Positions 1 through 8,234 of a stretch of 64,000 bases of DNA are shown here, piece after piece. The translations under genes and the position numbers were made by a program. Every line of letters starts with the position of its first letter. The stretch's first letter is position 1. The stretch is taken from positions 62,001 through 126,000 of the forward strand of contig NZ_JABLSI010000013.1 of assembly GCF_019303475.1 (NCBI RefSeq), in the 5' to 3' direction. This stretch comes from Streptomyces sp. JJ38. GTDB taxonomy: Bacteria; Actinomycetota; Actinomycetes; Streptomycetales; Streptomycetaceae. The notes below the pieces were generated by a model, which made no database searches, had not been told where the DNA came from, and worked only from the letters and a program-made list of their open reading frames with translations.

Positions 1-467
1 ACGTCCACGTCCTCCGCCCCGACCAGAGACGTGCCCATTCGGGCGCGGAGCATGCGGGCGGTGGCCTCGTGGTCGTATCCGAGCGGCATGGCGACACCGG
101 CGGTGGTGAATGCCGCGATGGCGAGGAAGCGGCGGCGCTCGACATCGGCCCGACCCAGATCGGTGACCGCGAGGACAGGGTCGGATTCCGCCGGCGCTTC
201 GTCATCACCGGCCTGGAGGCCGATCTCGGCCTGGGTGACCGTGCGCCCCGCCCTGCGGGACAGCGCCTCGGCCAGGTACTGACCTACGCGACCCGACGGG
301 GCACGGGTGCCGTTCACCCAGTGCGAGATGGCCGACTTGTTGGTCTGGAGGATCTCGCCGTTCTCGGCGGCGATGCGTCGGACGTCTCTGGCGAGCGCCT
401 CGTAGGTGCAGCCGACCGCGTCGATGACCTCGCGCAGACGGGAGTTGGGTTCTCGCTGCGCCGCCAC
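1..467 (-). CDS. XRE-like HTH regulator with RRRFL segment, 3' end cut off
   Basis: The gene runs off the left edge, so only about 155 N-terminal residues are visible. The start is a GTG with a purine-rich GGCGGAGG a few bases upstream. Residues of roughly 10-60 have the look of an XRE-type helix-turn-helix with the recognition part KSAISHWVNGTRAPS. A linker follows, then DVERRRFLAIAAFTTAGVA, which resembles a twin-arginine segment. This layout (HTH, then an RRxFL stretch, then usually a helical-repeat region) is common in Streptomyces regulators of unknown ligand, and the gene at 57159-58559 has the same plan. It is divergent from the unknown gene at 691 across 223 bp, so it may control that cluster. 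The function of the C-terminal part cannot be judged. Confidence 0.75.
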   Translation of the reverse strand, partial: MAAQREPNSRLREVIDAVGCTYEALARDVRRIAAENGEILQTNKSAISHWVNGTRAPSGRVGQYLAEALSRRAGRTVTQAEIGLQAGDDEAPAESDPVLAVTDLGRADVERRRFLAIAAFTTAGVAMPLGYDHEATARMLRARMGTSLVGAEDVD

Positions 468-690
468 GATCGCCTCCGCCCTGGAGCTGTAAACCGCGTA
501 TACCGCTTCAACTGCCTTCCACAGTACCCACTGAGCGTGACCGCCGGTTCACTTATCAGCAGCCGCCCGGAACGGCGCGACCGTGATCCAGGCTCCCTCT
601 TGGCCCGGGCGGCTCCCCGAAGTTCCGTACGTCCACACCGGGCTCTGGCATTCCTGTGCTCGAACCCGGCCGCTCAGAGACGGAGACACA

Positions 691-1440
691 ATGACCACCA
701 TCGACACTACGGCCGTCACGGTCGAGCTGCCCGAGGCGTTCGACCCGCGCTGGAGCCGCCTGCCCGGCATCCAGGTCGACGGCCGGCGCATCACGATCGA
801 CCCGGCCGAGTACTTCTTCCGCTTCGAGTCCAACACCTGGCTCGTCGCCGACTGGGAGCTGGTCAAGTCCCAGCTCCTGGACGTGGACGAGACGACCGAG
901 AGCGCGGTCGAGCAGCTCGCGCTCGACTTCATCAAGCAGCACAGCGAGTCCACCTCCGACGCCGCCCGCGTCGTGGCCACCGCGTACGAGGTGTACGCGT
1001 ACCTCTTCCGCGAGGAGCACCTGGCCAGCCTCGGACTTCCGCAGATCACCGCCGACCACCTGCGGATGCTCCGCGAGGCCGCCACGCTCATGGCGCTCAA
1101 CAAGGTCGAGCTCGACGGGCACATCTCCAACGTCGGCCCGTGCTGGTTCTTCCCCGCCGCCACCTCCGTCGTCTTCGACCTGGACGACGAGATGGGCGGA
1201 ATGCTCGACGAGGTCTACCACGGCGGCTGGTTCAACGAGCACCGCCGGATCGAGTCCATCAAGGCCCATGCCGCGCTCGGTGGCCGACTCGTGCACGGCT
1301 GCCAGTCGGTGCCGGACCAGTCCGGCGGCGTGGTCGCGCCCTACGGGGCCTCAATGGCCACCTTCCGCAACGACCTCGCGGTGTTCAAGGCCAGCTGGAT
1401 CGAGCAGGTCTACGCCCACCGCGTGGACCCCGCCGCGTAA
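691..1440 (+). CDS. Conserved-looking protein of unknown function, 249 aa
   Basis: I do not recognise the family. The ATG at 691 follows a GGAG in CGGAGACACA. The predicted protein is soluble, with no signal peptide or membrane segment. It is rich in Trp, His and acidic residues in the middle, including a hydrophobic stretch GPCWFFPAATSVVFDLDDEM near residues 150-170. Base composition and third-position bias match a genuine coding region. It heads a four-gene same-strand run (unknown protein, kinase-fold protein, methyltransferase, HAD protein) with short gaps, divergent from an HTH regulator. The context suggests small-molecule modification, but no substrate can be named. Confidence 0.75.
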   Translation: MTTIDTTAVTVELPEAFDPRWSRLPGIQVDGRRITIDPAEYFFRFESNTWLVADWELVKSQLLDVDETTESAVEQLALDFIKQHSESTSDAARVVATAYEVYAYLFREEHLASLGLPQITADHLRMLREAATLMALNKVELDGHISNVGPCWFFPAATSVVFDLDDEMGGMLDEVYHGGWFNEHRRIESIKAHAALGGRLVHGCQSVPDQSGGVVAPYGASMATFRNDLAVFKASWIEQVYAHRVDPAA

Positions 1441-1521
1441 TCCACCATCCGATCAGGCTCCGGGGCGGGCTGGCATCCCTCGCCCGCCCCGGACGCCACC
1501 ACACCTACCGGGAGCCTCCAG

Positions 1522-2433
1522 GTGACCACGAACCCCAGCGCCGAACTTCTCGACAACCTGCTCACCGTGGCCGGCCAGACCACCGCCGTACGGGAGGAGG
1601 TACGCGTGTGGTCCATGTCCGGCGTCGAGCGTGTGACCTTCCTCGATGGCTCCACGGCCATCTTCAAGTACGCCAAGAAGCCCTTCGACAGCGAGGACCA
1701 GGCCCTCCGCCTGGCACGCACCCTCGGAGTGCCCGTACCCCAGGTCCACGCCTCCGCCGTTCGGGATGGCTGGCTCGGCATGTTCATGGAGGACCTCGGA
1801 TCGTCCGCCCGTGAGGCCGATGACCTTGACGGCGTCGCCGCGGCCGTGGTCCTGCACGGGGCTCGTACGGCTCCGCCCTTGCCCCTCCTCGACCAGGACC
1901 GGCTGCGGACACTGCCGACCCGGGCGCTGGAGCATCTCGAACGGCTGCGCAAGGCCGACCGGTGGCAGGACGCCGACGATGTCGAGGACGCGCTCGACCG
2001 TATTGCCCAGGCCGCCGAGGCCCGCTCGGCCGGAGCGACGCTGGAACCGTTCGGCTGGGTGCACTCCGAGTTCCACCCCACCAGCCTCCACATCGGCGAG
2101 CGCGGCTGGCGGCTGCTCGACTTCGCCCGCGCCTTCACCGGCCCCGGCCTGCTCGACCTCGCCAGCTGGCACGGCACCATCGAGCCCCCGCACCCCGTGC
2201 GCCTGCGCGTCCTCCTGGAGCAATACGTCACCGCCGGCGGCACACCCGACGCCCTCGCCCCGCGCGGCGGGCTCACCGCCGAGAACTGGGCCCTGGGCTG
2301 GCACCGCATGTGGGCCGTCGAGTGGTTCATGGAGCAGTCCATTCGCTGGATCAGCGACCCGGCCACCGACCCCGCCTACCTCAAGGCCGTCCGCCGCCAC
2401 CTCACCGACGTCCTCCACATCCTGGAGATCTGA
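1522..2433 (+). CDS. Aminoglycoside phosphotransferase-fold protein with altered catalytic loop
   Basis: The 303-aa protein has the order of the APH/choline kinase fold: an N-lobe with TAIFKYAKKPF (residues 45-55) supplying a probable nucleotide-binding Lys, then a helical C-lobe. The catalytic loop reads HSEFHPTS at residues 181-188, where active members carry HxDxxxxN, so the catalytic Asp is Glu183 and the metal-binding Asn is Ser188. The second metal motif LLDFARA keeps Asp200. It may therefore be a pseudokinase or an enzyme with unusual chemistry. The GTG at 1522 is preceded by GGAG. Its stop at 2433 is followed at once by the methyltransferase GTG at 2435, which suggests coupled translation. 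Confidence 0.75.
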   Translation: MTTNPSAELLDNLLTVAGQTTAVREEVRVWSMSGVERVTFLDGSTAIFKYAKKPFDSEDQALRLARTLGVPVPQVHASAVRDGWLGMFMEDLGSSAREADDLDGVAAAVVLHGARTAPPLPLLDQDRLRTLPTRALEHLERLRKADRWQDADDVEDALDRIAQAAEARSAGATLEPFGWVHSEFHPTSLHIGERGWRLLDFARAFTGPGLLDLASWHGTIEPPHPVRLRVLLEQYVTAGGTPDALAPRGGLTAENWALGWHRMWAVEWFMEQSIRWISDPATDPAYLKAVRRHLTDVLHILEI

Positions 2434-2434
2434 C

Positions 2435-3166
2435 GTGCTCGCCCAGGCATCCCCCTGGCATGCCCACGCGCTCCAGCGCACCGCCGCCGGACTCGCCGAA
2501 CCCCTGGCCGTACCCGCCCGGATGGAATGGACCACGAGACTCGGCCAAGGGCCCGGCGCCGAGATCCTCGGCCCTGACCTGCGCGGCAAGCGACTCTTGG
2601 AACTCGGCTGCGGCCCCGGCCACAACGCCGCCCACCTCGCCACCCTTCCCCAAGCTCTCGGCTCCGCTCGAGCAGGGGAGACCCCAATCGGCGCCCACGT
2701 CACGGGCGTCGACCTGGCCGGCCTCCAGGTCCGCCGCGCCCGCTCCCACTACGGACGGCTGAACAACCTCGCCTTCGTCGCCGGCCACGCCCTGCACTAT
2801 CTGCGAGCCTCCGACGAGCCGTTCGACGTGATCTACTCCGTCTTCGGAGCCGTCGGGCTCGTCGAGCCCGAGTTCCTGCTCCCGGCCATTGCCCAGCGCC
2901 TCAAGCCCGGCCGAGTGCTCGCCTTCTCCGTCCCGCACCCGCAGCGCGGCGGCCGAGGCCCCTCGGGCGACGACCGGCCTCGTCGCGACTACATCACGCT
3001 CCCCGACCGCACGCGGCTACCCATCGCCCGATGGGAGTTCGATACCGACCGTTGGGAGAGGCACCTCAGCCAGGCGGGCTTCTGGCTCACCTCAGCCCAG
3101 GAGTTCCACGACCCCCGCATGGGCCACTTCCCCACCACCCTGCTGATCCGCGCCCGCAAGCTCTGA
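2435..3166 (+). CDS. Class I SAM-dependent methyltransferase
   Basis: The 243-aa protein carries the SAM-binding motif I LLELGCGPGHNAAHLA near residues 50-65, an acidic strand-2 end (VTGVDLAGLQ), and a motif-like YSVFGAVGLVEP later. These are features of Rossmann-fold small-molecule methyltransferases. The GTG start at 2435 lies one base after the upstream stop. About 15 residues between motif I and the acidic motif (ALGSARAGETPIGAH) look like an insertion. The substrate is unknown. Its position between a kinase-fold protein and a HAD protein suggests it acts in the same pathway. Confidence 0.85.
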   Translation: MLAQASPWHAHALQRTAAGLAEPLAVPARMEWTTRLGQGPGAEILGPDLRGKRLLELGCGPGHNAAHLATLPQALGSARAGETPIGAHVTGVDLAGLQVRRARSHYGRLNNLAFVAGHALHYLRASDEPFDVIYSVFGAVGLVEPEFLLPAIAQRLKPGRVLAFSVPHPQRGGRGPSGDDRPRRDYITLPDRTRLPIARWEFDTDRWERHLSQAGFWLTSAQEFHDPRMGHFPTTLLIRARKL

Positions 3167-3201
3167 CCAGCCATTCGCCCCGGCTTCCCTTGGAGGAACC
3201 G

Positions 3202-3780
3202 ATGCGCCCGCCCTTCCTGCTCCTCGACATCGATGGCGTCCTCATACCCTTTCCCGACGCAAGGGGCTCGACCCCGGACACCCACGCCCGCCACGACGTC
3301 GTCCCCACCGGCCGCAGCGCCGACGACCCGGTCACCATCTGGCTCAACCCCGCCCACGGCCCCATGCTCATCAACGTGTTCCGTACGGGGCTGGTCACGC
3401 CGGTCTGGTGCACGGGCTGGCGCCAGGACGCCACCACGCTGATCGGCCCACTACTCGCCCTCCCGCCGCTGCCGCATGTCGACCTGCCGCGCCCCCAGAT
3501 CACCACCAGCCACCCCAACGGCTACCTCTGGAAGCGCGACCACGTCGACGCCTGGCTGGGAGAAGCCCCTGCCGTCTGGATCGACGACGACTTCACTCGC
3601 CTGGACCACGCGTGGGCTGCGGAACGCACAGCCAGTGGTGCCCCGACCCTCCTTGTGCAGCCGGAACCTCACGTCGGACTCCAGGCAGAACACCTGGCCG
3701 AGGTCCGAGCGTGGGCCGGGCAGTTGCTCGGCACGCGGACTGCTGTGCCCGCCGCTCCGAGCGAAACCGAAGCAGCCTGA
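3202..3780 (+). CDS. HAD-fold hydrolase-like protein
   Basis: The 192-aa protein begins FLLLDIDGVLIPF, the DxD motif I of the haloacid dehalogenase superfamily (Asp9, Asp11), preceded by TGGAGGAACC as ribosome binding site for the ATG at 3202. A late motif WIDDDF around residue 131 fits the acidic motif IV. The conserved Trp-rich middle (VWCTGW) resembles the small HAD-like proteins common in actinobacteria. A phosphatase role is inferred from the family; the substrate is unknown. It is the last gene of the 691-3780 run and is followed by a strong hairpin. Confidence 0.8.
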   Translation: MRPPFLLLDIDGVLIPFPDARGSTPDTHARHDVVPTGRSADDPVTIWLNPAHGPMLINVFRTGLVTPVWCTGWRQDATTLIGPLLALPPLPHVDLPRPQITTSHPNGYLWKRDHVDAWLGEAPAVWIDDDFTRLDHAWAAERTASGAPTLLVQPEPHVGLQAEHLAEVRAWAGQLLGTRTAVPAAPSETEAA

Positions 3781-3801
3781 CGCGGCCCGGGGCGAAGAGC
3801 C

Positions 3802-3834
3802 GATGCCCTCGCCACGGCGCGTGGCGAGGGCATC
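3802..3834 (+). terminator. Hairpin terminator after the HAD gene
   Basis: A perfect 14-bp inverted repeat (GATGCCCTCGCCAC and its complement) encloses a 5-nt loop, 21 bases after the HAD stop codon. There is no T-tract, as is usual in Streptomyces. Confidence 0.8.
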
Positions 3835-3970
3835 TGACCAGCGTCAGCGGTGCCGACGGCGGTCTTCGGGCCTCATGCTCACCGGTGCGGCCGGAGCGTG
3901 TGGCCTGGGGGACAAGGACGACGCGCCGCTGACGGCGCTACGCCTCCGAGCCGTGGCCGGGTGAAGAAGA

Positions 3971-4024
3971 CCGCACCCGGTCCGTCATGGACGCCGTTCT
4001 CGGCGGCCTGCGGACCGGGTGCGG
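3971..4024. terminator. Second hairpin between convergent genes
   Basis: A perfect 14-bp inverted repeat (CCGCACCCGGTCCG and its complement) has a 26-nt loop and lies between the convergent HAD gene and sodN. It sits 53 bases beyond the sodN stop, so it can serve sodN or both strands. Confidence 0.6.
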
Positions 4025-4077
4025 ACTGGATGACCAGGCGATCAAGGAAATCGCAGGTCAGAGGGCATGACTGGAGA

Positions 4078-4473
4078 TCAGGCCTTCTTGGTCTCCCAGA
4101 AGATCTTGTCGATCTGGGCGATGTAGTCCAGGGCCTTCTGGCCGGTGGCCGGGTCGGTGGAACCCTTCGCGGCGGACAGCGCCTTGAGGGTGTCGTTCAC
4201 GAGCTGGTGGAGCTCGGGGTACTTCTCGAAGTGCGGGGGCTTGAAGTAGTCGCTCCACAGCACCGAGATGTGGTGCTTCGCGAGCTCCGCGCGCTGCTCC
4301 TTGATGTCGGTGGCGCGGGCGCGGAAGTGGGGGTCCTCGTTGGCCTGGTACTTCTCCTGGACGGCCTTCACGGACTCGGCCTCGATGCGGGCCTGGGCCG
4401 GGTCGTAGACGCCGCAGGGCAGGTCGCAGTGGGCGCTGACCTTCACCGTCGGGGCGAACAGGCGGGAAAGCAT
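4078..4473 (-). CDS. sodN: Nickel superoxide dismutase
   Basis: The 131-aa protein matches streptomycete Ni-SOD over its full length. It dismutates superoxide to oxygen and peroxide and acts as a cytoplasmic homohexamer. A 14-residue propeptide (MLSRLFAPTVKVSA) precedes the nickel hook HCDLPCGVYD. After cleavage His15, Cys16 and Cys20 become the His1/Cys2/Cys6 ligands. The C-terminal helices end in KIFWETKKA, as in the family. The maturation protease gene sodX lies divergently across a 145-bp gap. The gap contains a small palindrome, TCTCGCGTGCGAGA, at 4501-4514 that could be regulatory. Nickel-dependent control of sodN is known in Streptomyces but no specific operator is identified here. Confidence 0.97.
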   Translation of the reverse strand: MLSRLFAPTVKVSAHCDLPCGVYDPAQARIEAESVKAVQEKYQANEDPHFRARATDIKEQRAELAKHHISVLWSDYFKPPHFEKYPELHQLVNDTLKALSAAKGSTDPATGQKALDYIAQIDKIFWETKKA

Positions 4474-4618
4474 GAGAGCTGGGCCTCCTCGTGATCGTCT
4501 TCTCGCGTGCGAGATTACTCCCTGAGGGAATGCTTTTCGCGCGGGGGCCCGCGGGATTAGGGCGAAAGTCCGATACCGGCCGCAGGCTTCTCGGACGATG
4601 TGACCGGAGGGACGGCTG

Positions 4619-5002
4619 GTGGCGGTGGGGCGGATCGGGCTGGCGGAGGTCTTCAACCCGTCGATGGTGCCGACGCTGCGGCCGGGGGACCGGCTCGTGC
4701 TGCGGTACGGGGTGCCGGTGCGGCCGGGGCATGTGGTGGTGATCCGGCACCCGTTGCAGCACGACCTGCTGATCGTCAAGCGGATCGTGGGCCGGCGGGC
4801 CGGGGGCTGGTGGGTGCAGGGCGACAACCCGTATGTGCACAACGACAGCCGGGAGTTCGGCGCGGTTCCGGACGAACTGGTGGTGGCCCGGGCCTCGGTG
4901 CGGCTGCGGCCACCCCGGGAGGTTCAACGCTCGGTGGCCTCCGTGGCGGGCTGGGCGCTGTCGGCCGTCCGGCCGCTCTCCAGGCGTTTGCGGGCGCGGT
5001 AG
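4619..5002 (+). CDS. sodX: Nickel-SOD maturation protease (S26 family)
   Basis: The 127-aa protein belongs to the small signal-peptidase-like proteases that remove the Ni-SOD propeptide. The catalytic Ser is in FNPSMVPTL (Ser15) and the general-base Lys in LIVKRIVG (Lys54). A box GDNPYVHNDSREFG follows, typical of S26 peptidases. There is no obvious membrane anchor, in line with a cytoplasmic substrate. The GTG start at 4619 follows GGAGGGAC. The gene is divergent from sodN, its presumed substrate gene, and its last 79 bases overlap the convergent CGNR gene. Confidence 0.92.
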   Translation: MAVGRIGLAEVFNPSMVPTLRPGDRLVLRYGVPVRPGHVVVIRHPLQHDLLIVKRIVGRRAGGWWVQGDNPYVHNDSREFGAVPDELVVARASVRLRPPREVQRSVASVAGWALSAVRPLSRRLRAR

Positions 5003-5535
5003 GCGGCGACGTTGGCCCGGGTGGCGCAGCGGTCGGAGCAGTAGCGCCGGGAGCGGTTGGTGGAGGTGTCCAGGTAGGCGTTGCGGCAGGGGTCGGCCTG
5101 GCAGATGCCGAGCCGGTCGACGCCGAGGTCGGTGAGGCTGAAGGCGAGGCCGATGGCCGCCATGGCGGTGTAGCCCGCGCCCGCGCTCGCGGCGTTCTCG
5201 GCCAGGTGCATGTGCCACTTCGGGTTGCCCTGCTCGTCCCGGTAGTCGTGTCCGGCCACCTGCGGGCTGCACGGGTACTCCATGAGGAGGGCGTTCAGCA
5301 GGTCCACCGCGCGGACCTCGTCGTGTTCGGCCGCCGCGGTGAAGACGGCGCGCAGCCGGGTGCGGACGCCGCGCAGCCGGGTGACGTCGGCGTCCGAGGC
5401 GCGCCGTGCCGTCTGCAGGTTGGCGCCGAGCAGCTCCCGCACCGTGTCCACGGACGTGAGCCGGTCCTCTCCGCGCAGCGGCTCCTCGGTGTTGACGAGG
5501 CGCACGGCGAAGTCGGCGTAATAGGTCAGTTCCAC
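4924..5535 (-). CDS. CGNR zinc-finger protein (ABATE domain), likely regulator
   Basis: The 203-aa protein has the two-part structure of this actinobacterial family: an N-terminal ABATE-type helical domain starting MELTYYADFAVRLVNTEEP, and a C-terminal zinc ribbon with four cysteines in CQADPCRN and RYCSDRCATRANV. The last motif corresponds to the CGNR signature (here CSDR). Members are thought to be transcription factors, though few have been studied. Its 3' end overlaps the convergent sodX by 79 bp. It is divergent from the methyltransferase at 5625, with 89 bp between them. Confidence 0.88.
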   Translation of the reverse strand: MELTYYADFAVRLVNTEEPLRGEDRLTSVDTVRELLGANLQTARRASDADVTRLRGVRTRLRAVFTAAAEHDEVRAVDLLNALLMEYPCSPQVAGHDYRDEQGNPKWHMHLAENAASAGAGYTAMAAIGLAFSLTDLGVDRLGICQADPCRNAYLDTSTNRSRRYCSDRCATRANVAAYRARKRLESGRTADSAQPATEATER

Positions 5536-5624
5536 TTGTGGTCCTTACGGGCGGGGTCTAGGGTGGCGGACAGGAACGTAAGGGCTGGCCTTGGAAACAG
5601 CCTATTACCTGTGGAGGGGAATCG

Positions 5625-6395
5625 ATGACCGAAAGCGCACACGTCGACTGGCGGACCTGGCAGAGCTCGTGGGACCGGCAGCAGGAGTGGTACCTGCCCG
5701 ACCGCGAGGAGCGGTTCGGCGTCATGCTGGACGCCGTCGAGGCGCTGGTCGGCCCGAAGCCCCGGGTGCTGGACCTGGCCTGCGGCACCGGGAGCATCTC
5801 CGACCGGCTGTTCGCCCGGCTCCCCGCGGCGCGCAGCGTCGGCGTCGACCTCGACCCGGCGCTGCTGACCATCGCGCGCGGCCACTTCGCGGGCGACGAG
5901 CGGATCGAGTTCGTCAGCGCGGATCTGCGGGACGCGGCCTGGGCGGAGAAGCTGCCCCACCGGGAGTTCGACGCCGTCCTGACGGCCACCGCGCTGCACT
6001 GGCTGCGCACGGACGAGCTGGCCACCCTCTACGGGCAGGTCGCCGGGGTCGTGCGCGGGGGTGGCGTGTTCCTCAACGCCGACCACATGCCCGACCCGGA
6101 GACGCCCCGGATCAACGAGGCGGTGCACGCCTTCGACAAGGCCCGCCGGGAGCGCGCGAAGGCGGGCGGAGCCCAGGACTGGAGCGGCTGGTGGGAGGAG
6201 GCCGCCGCGCACCCGGCGCTCGCCGACGCGGTCGCCGAGCGCAACCGCCTCTTCGGCCGCCCCGCCGACGACCACAGCGACGGCCAGCTCCAGTCCCCGG
6301 CGTGGCATGCCCGCGCCCTGCGGGACGGCGGCTTCGCCGAGGCGCGGACGGTGTGGGCCTCGCCGCACGACGCGATGGTCCTCGCCCTGAAGTGA
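5625..6395 (+). CDS. Class I SAM-dependent methyltransferase
   Basis: The 256-aa protein has a clear motif I, VLDLACGTGSISDRLF (near residues 47-62), then GVDLDPALL and the motif around DAVLTATALHWL. This places it with methyltransferase-domain 11/25 type proteins acting on small molecules. The ATG at 5625 follows GGAGGGGAATCG. It is divergent from the CGNR regulator and ends in front of a strong bidirectional hairpin. The substrate is unknown. Confidence 0.88.
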   Translation: MTESAHVDWRTWQSSWDRQQEWYLPDREERFGVMLDAVEALVGPKPRVLDLACGTGSISDRLFARLPAARSVGVDLDPALLTIARGHFAGDERIEFVSADLRDAAWAEKLPHREFDAVLTATALHWLRTDELATLYGQVAGVVRGGGVFLNADHMPDPETPRINEAVHAFDKARRERAKAGGAQDWSGWWEEAAAHPALADAVAERNRLFGRPADDHSDGQLQSPAWHARALRDGGFAEARTVWASPHDAMVLALK

Positions 6396-6423
6396 CGGGG
6401 CCCTCACGGGCGGGCTGAGGGGA

Positions 6424-6473
6424 AACCACGCGGGGGCGGTACGGGATGCGACCCGTACCGCCCCCGCGTGGTT
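6424..6473. terminator. Strong bidirectional hairpin terminator
   Basis: A perfect 22-bp inverted repeat with a 6-nt loop runs from AACCACGCGGGGG to its complement. It lies between the convergent methyltransferase and malic enzyme genes and can terminate both. Confidence 0.92.
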
Positions 6474-6478
6474 CACGG

Positions 6479-7675
6479 TCAGCGGCGGGCGACGCCCTCC
6501 GCGCGGGCGGCGGCGGCCACGGCCGCGGTCACCGCGGGCCCCACCCGCTCGTCGAACGGCGAGGGGATGACCTTGTCCGCGCTCAGCTCGTCCGCCACCA
6601 CGGCGGCCAGCGCCTCGGCGGCGGCCAGCTTCATGCCCTCGGTGATGCTCGTCGCCCGCACCTGCAGGGCGCCGGCGAACACGCCGGGGAAGGCGAGCAC
6701 GTTGTTGATCTGGTTCGGGTAGTCGCTGCGCCCGGTGGCGACGACGGCGGCGTACTTGTGCGCGACGTCGGGGTGGATCTCCGGGTTGGGGTTGGCCATG
6801 GCGAAGACGAACGCGCCCTCGGCCATCGTGGCGACGGCCGGCTCGGGCACGGTGCCGCCGCTGACGCCGATGAAGACGTCGGCGCCGTCCAGGGCCTTCT
6901 CCAGCGAGCCGGACAGCCCGGCCTTGTTCGTGAAGCCGGCGACCTCGCGCTTGACGGCGTTCAGGTCCTCGCGGTCCTGGGAGACGACGCCCTTGCGGTC
7001 GCAGACGGCCACGTCGCCGATGCCCGCCTCGATGAGGATCTTGGCGATCGCCACGCCCGCCGCGCCGGCGCCGGAGATGACGGCCCGCAGCTCTCCCAGC
7101 GCGCGGTCGGTCAGCCGGGCGGCGTTGCGCAGCGCGGCCAGCGTCACGATGGCGGTGCCGTGCTGGTCGTCGTGGAAGACGGGGATGTCCAGCCGCTCCT
7201 TGAGGCGCTGCTCGATCTCGAAGCAGCGGGGCGCGGAGATGTCCTCCAGGTTGACGCCGCCGAAGGAGGGGGCGAGGCGCACGACCGTCTCGACGATCTC
7301 GTCCGTGTCCTTGGTGTCCAGCGCGATCGGCACCGCGTCCACGCCGCCGAACTGCTTGAACAGGATGGCCTTGCCCTCCATGACCGGAAGCGAGGCCTCC
7401 GGGCCGATGTCACCCAGCCCGAGCACTGCGCTGCCGTCCGTCACGACCGCGACGACCTGGGACTTCCAGGTGTAGTCGTCGACCAGCTCCGGCTGCTCGG
7501 CGATCGCCGTGCAGACCTTGGCCACACCGGGCGTGTAGGCGAGGGACAGGTCCGCGGTGTCCCGCACGGGGACGGTCGCCTGCACTGCCATCTTGCCGCC
7601 TCGATGCAGGGCGAAGGCCGGATCGATCGCGTCTTCGGCCAGCTCTCCCTGCGGATTGACGATCTCCGCTGCCAC
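6479..7675 (-). CDS. NAD(P)-dependent malic enzyme
   Basis: The 398-aa protein is a short bacterial-type malic enzyme that decarboxylates malate to pyruvate in the cytoplasm. Visible are the substrate-binding segment SLAYTPGVAKVC, the catalytic region VPVFHDDQHGTAIV with the metal-binding acidic pair, the dinucleotide fold VISGAGAAGVAIA, and ANPNPEI. There is no phosphotransacetylase extension, so this is the single-domain form. The GTG start follows AAGGGG with 5-nt spacing. A palindrome TTATTC-C-GAATAA (7685-7697) lies just upstream of the start and could be an operator. Confidence 0.95.
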   Translation of the reverse strand: MAAEIVNPQGELAEDAIDPAFALHRGGKMAVQATVPVRDTADLSLAYTPGVAKVCTAIAEQPELVDDYTWKSQVVAVVTDGSAVLGLGDIGPEASLPVMEGKAILFKQFGGVDAVPIALDTKDTDEIVETVVRLAPSFGGVNLEDISAPRCFEIEQRLKERLDIPVFHDDQHGTAIVTLAALRNAARLTDRALGELRAVISGAGAAGVAIAKILIEAGIGDVAVCDRKGVVSQDREDLNAVKREVAGFTNKAGLSGSLEKALDGADVFIGVSGGTVPEPAVATMAEGAFVFAMANPNPEIHPDVAHKYAAVVATGRSDYPNQINNVLAFPGVFAGALQVRATSITEGMKLAAAEALAAVVADELSADKVIPSPFDERVGPAVTAAVAAAARAEGVARR

Positions 7676-8234
7676 TTTGACCCCTTATTCCGAATAACTG
7701 CCGAGGGTACCGCTGCCTGGTTGAGGCGCGGGCGGAACCGCGTCCAGGCCCCGTCCGGTGATCGACACCGTTCAGGGGGGAGGTGCTGGACGCCGGGCGC
7801 GCCGCACACGCGCCCTGGGTCCCCAGGTGAGGGGTGTAACAGCCCTTTGTACCGGATGACGATGGCTGCCACGAGTCACTTCCCCCCGTCGCTGCCGCGC
7901 CATGAGTACGCCTCGTGATCAACTGGAAGGGACGTATCCGGCGAACAGTAGGAAAACGGATGGTCAACGCCCACTGATGAGGGGTTTCCTCACAGTCGCC
8001 GGACCCCGGCGTGAGGAACCTCTCAAAATGCTCCGGTCCTGCTCAGTCCAGTGCGCCTCTCGACCAAACCATGTTCGGTCACCGATCTCCGTTATCCGAT
8101 TTTGATATCGCTGACCTCTCCCCAGGGCATGTCCGGATGGCAAGATTCCTCCCACTACGCAGGGTCGCCGTCACGCTCGAGGGTGGGACGCGGCCCGCCG
8201 AAGACCCCCTCACCCCTCGCAGGAGGACCTCGTC
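7676..8234. other. 559-bp divergent intergenic region
   Basis: This region separates malic enzyme from the amino-acid transporter. It holds the 13-bp palindrome at 7685-7697, a short stem GGGCGCG/CGCGCCC near 7796-7816, and an AT-richer stretch near 8080-8120 that may carry the transporter promoter. I see no gene, riboswitch or RNA family I can name. The small open frames here lack coding bias. Confidence 0.5.

Noticed and set aside
7964-8155. 63-aa minus-strand frame between malic enzyme and the ABC operon
   Set aside because: No ribosome binding site, no codon bias and no family resemblance.
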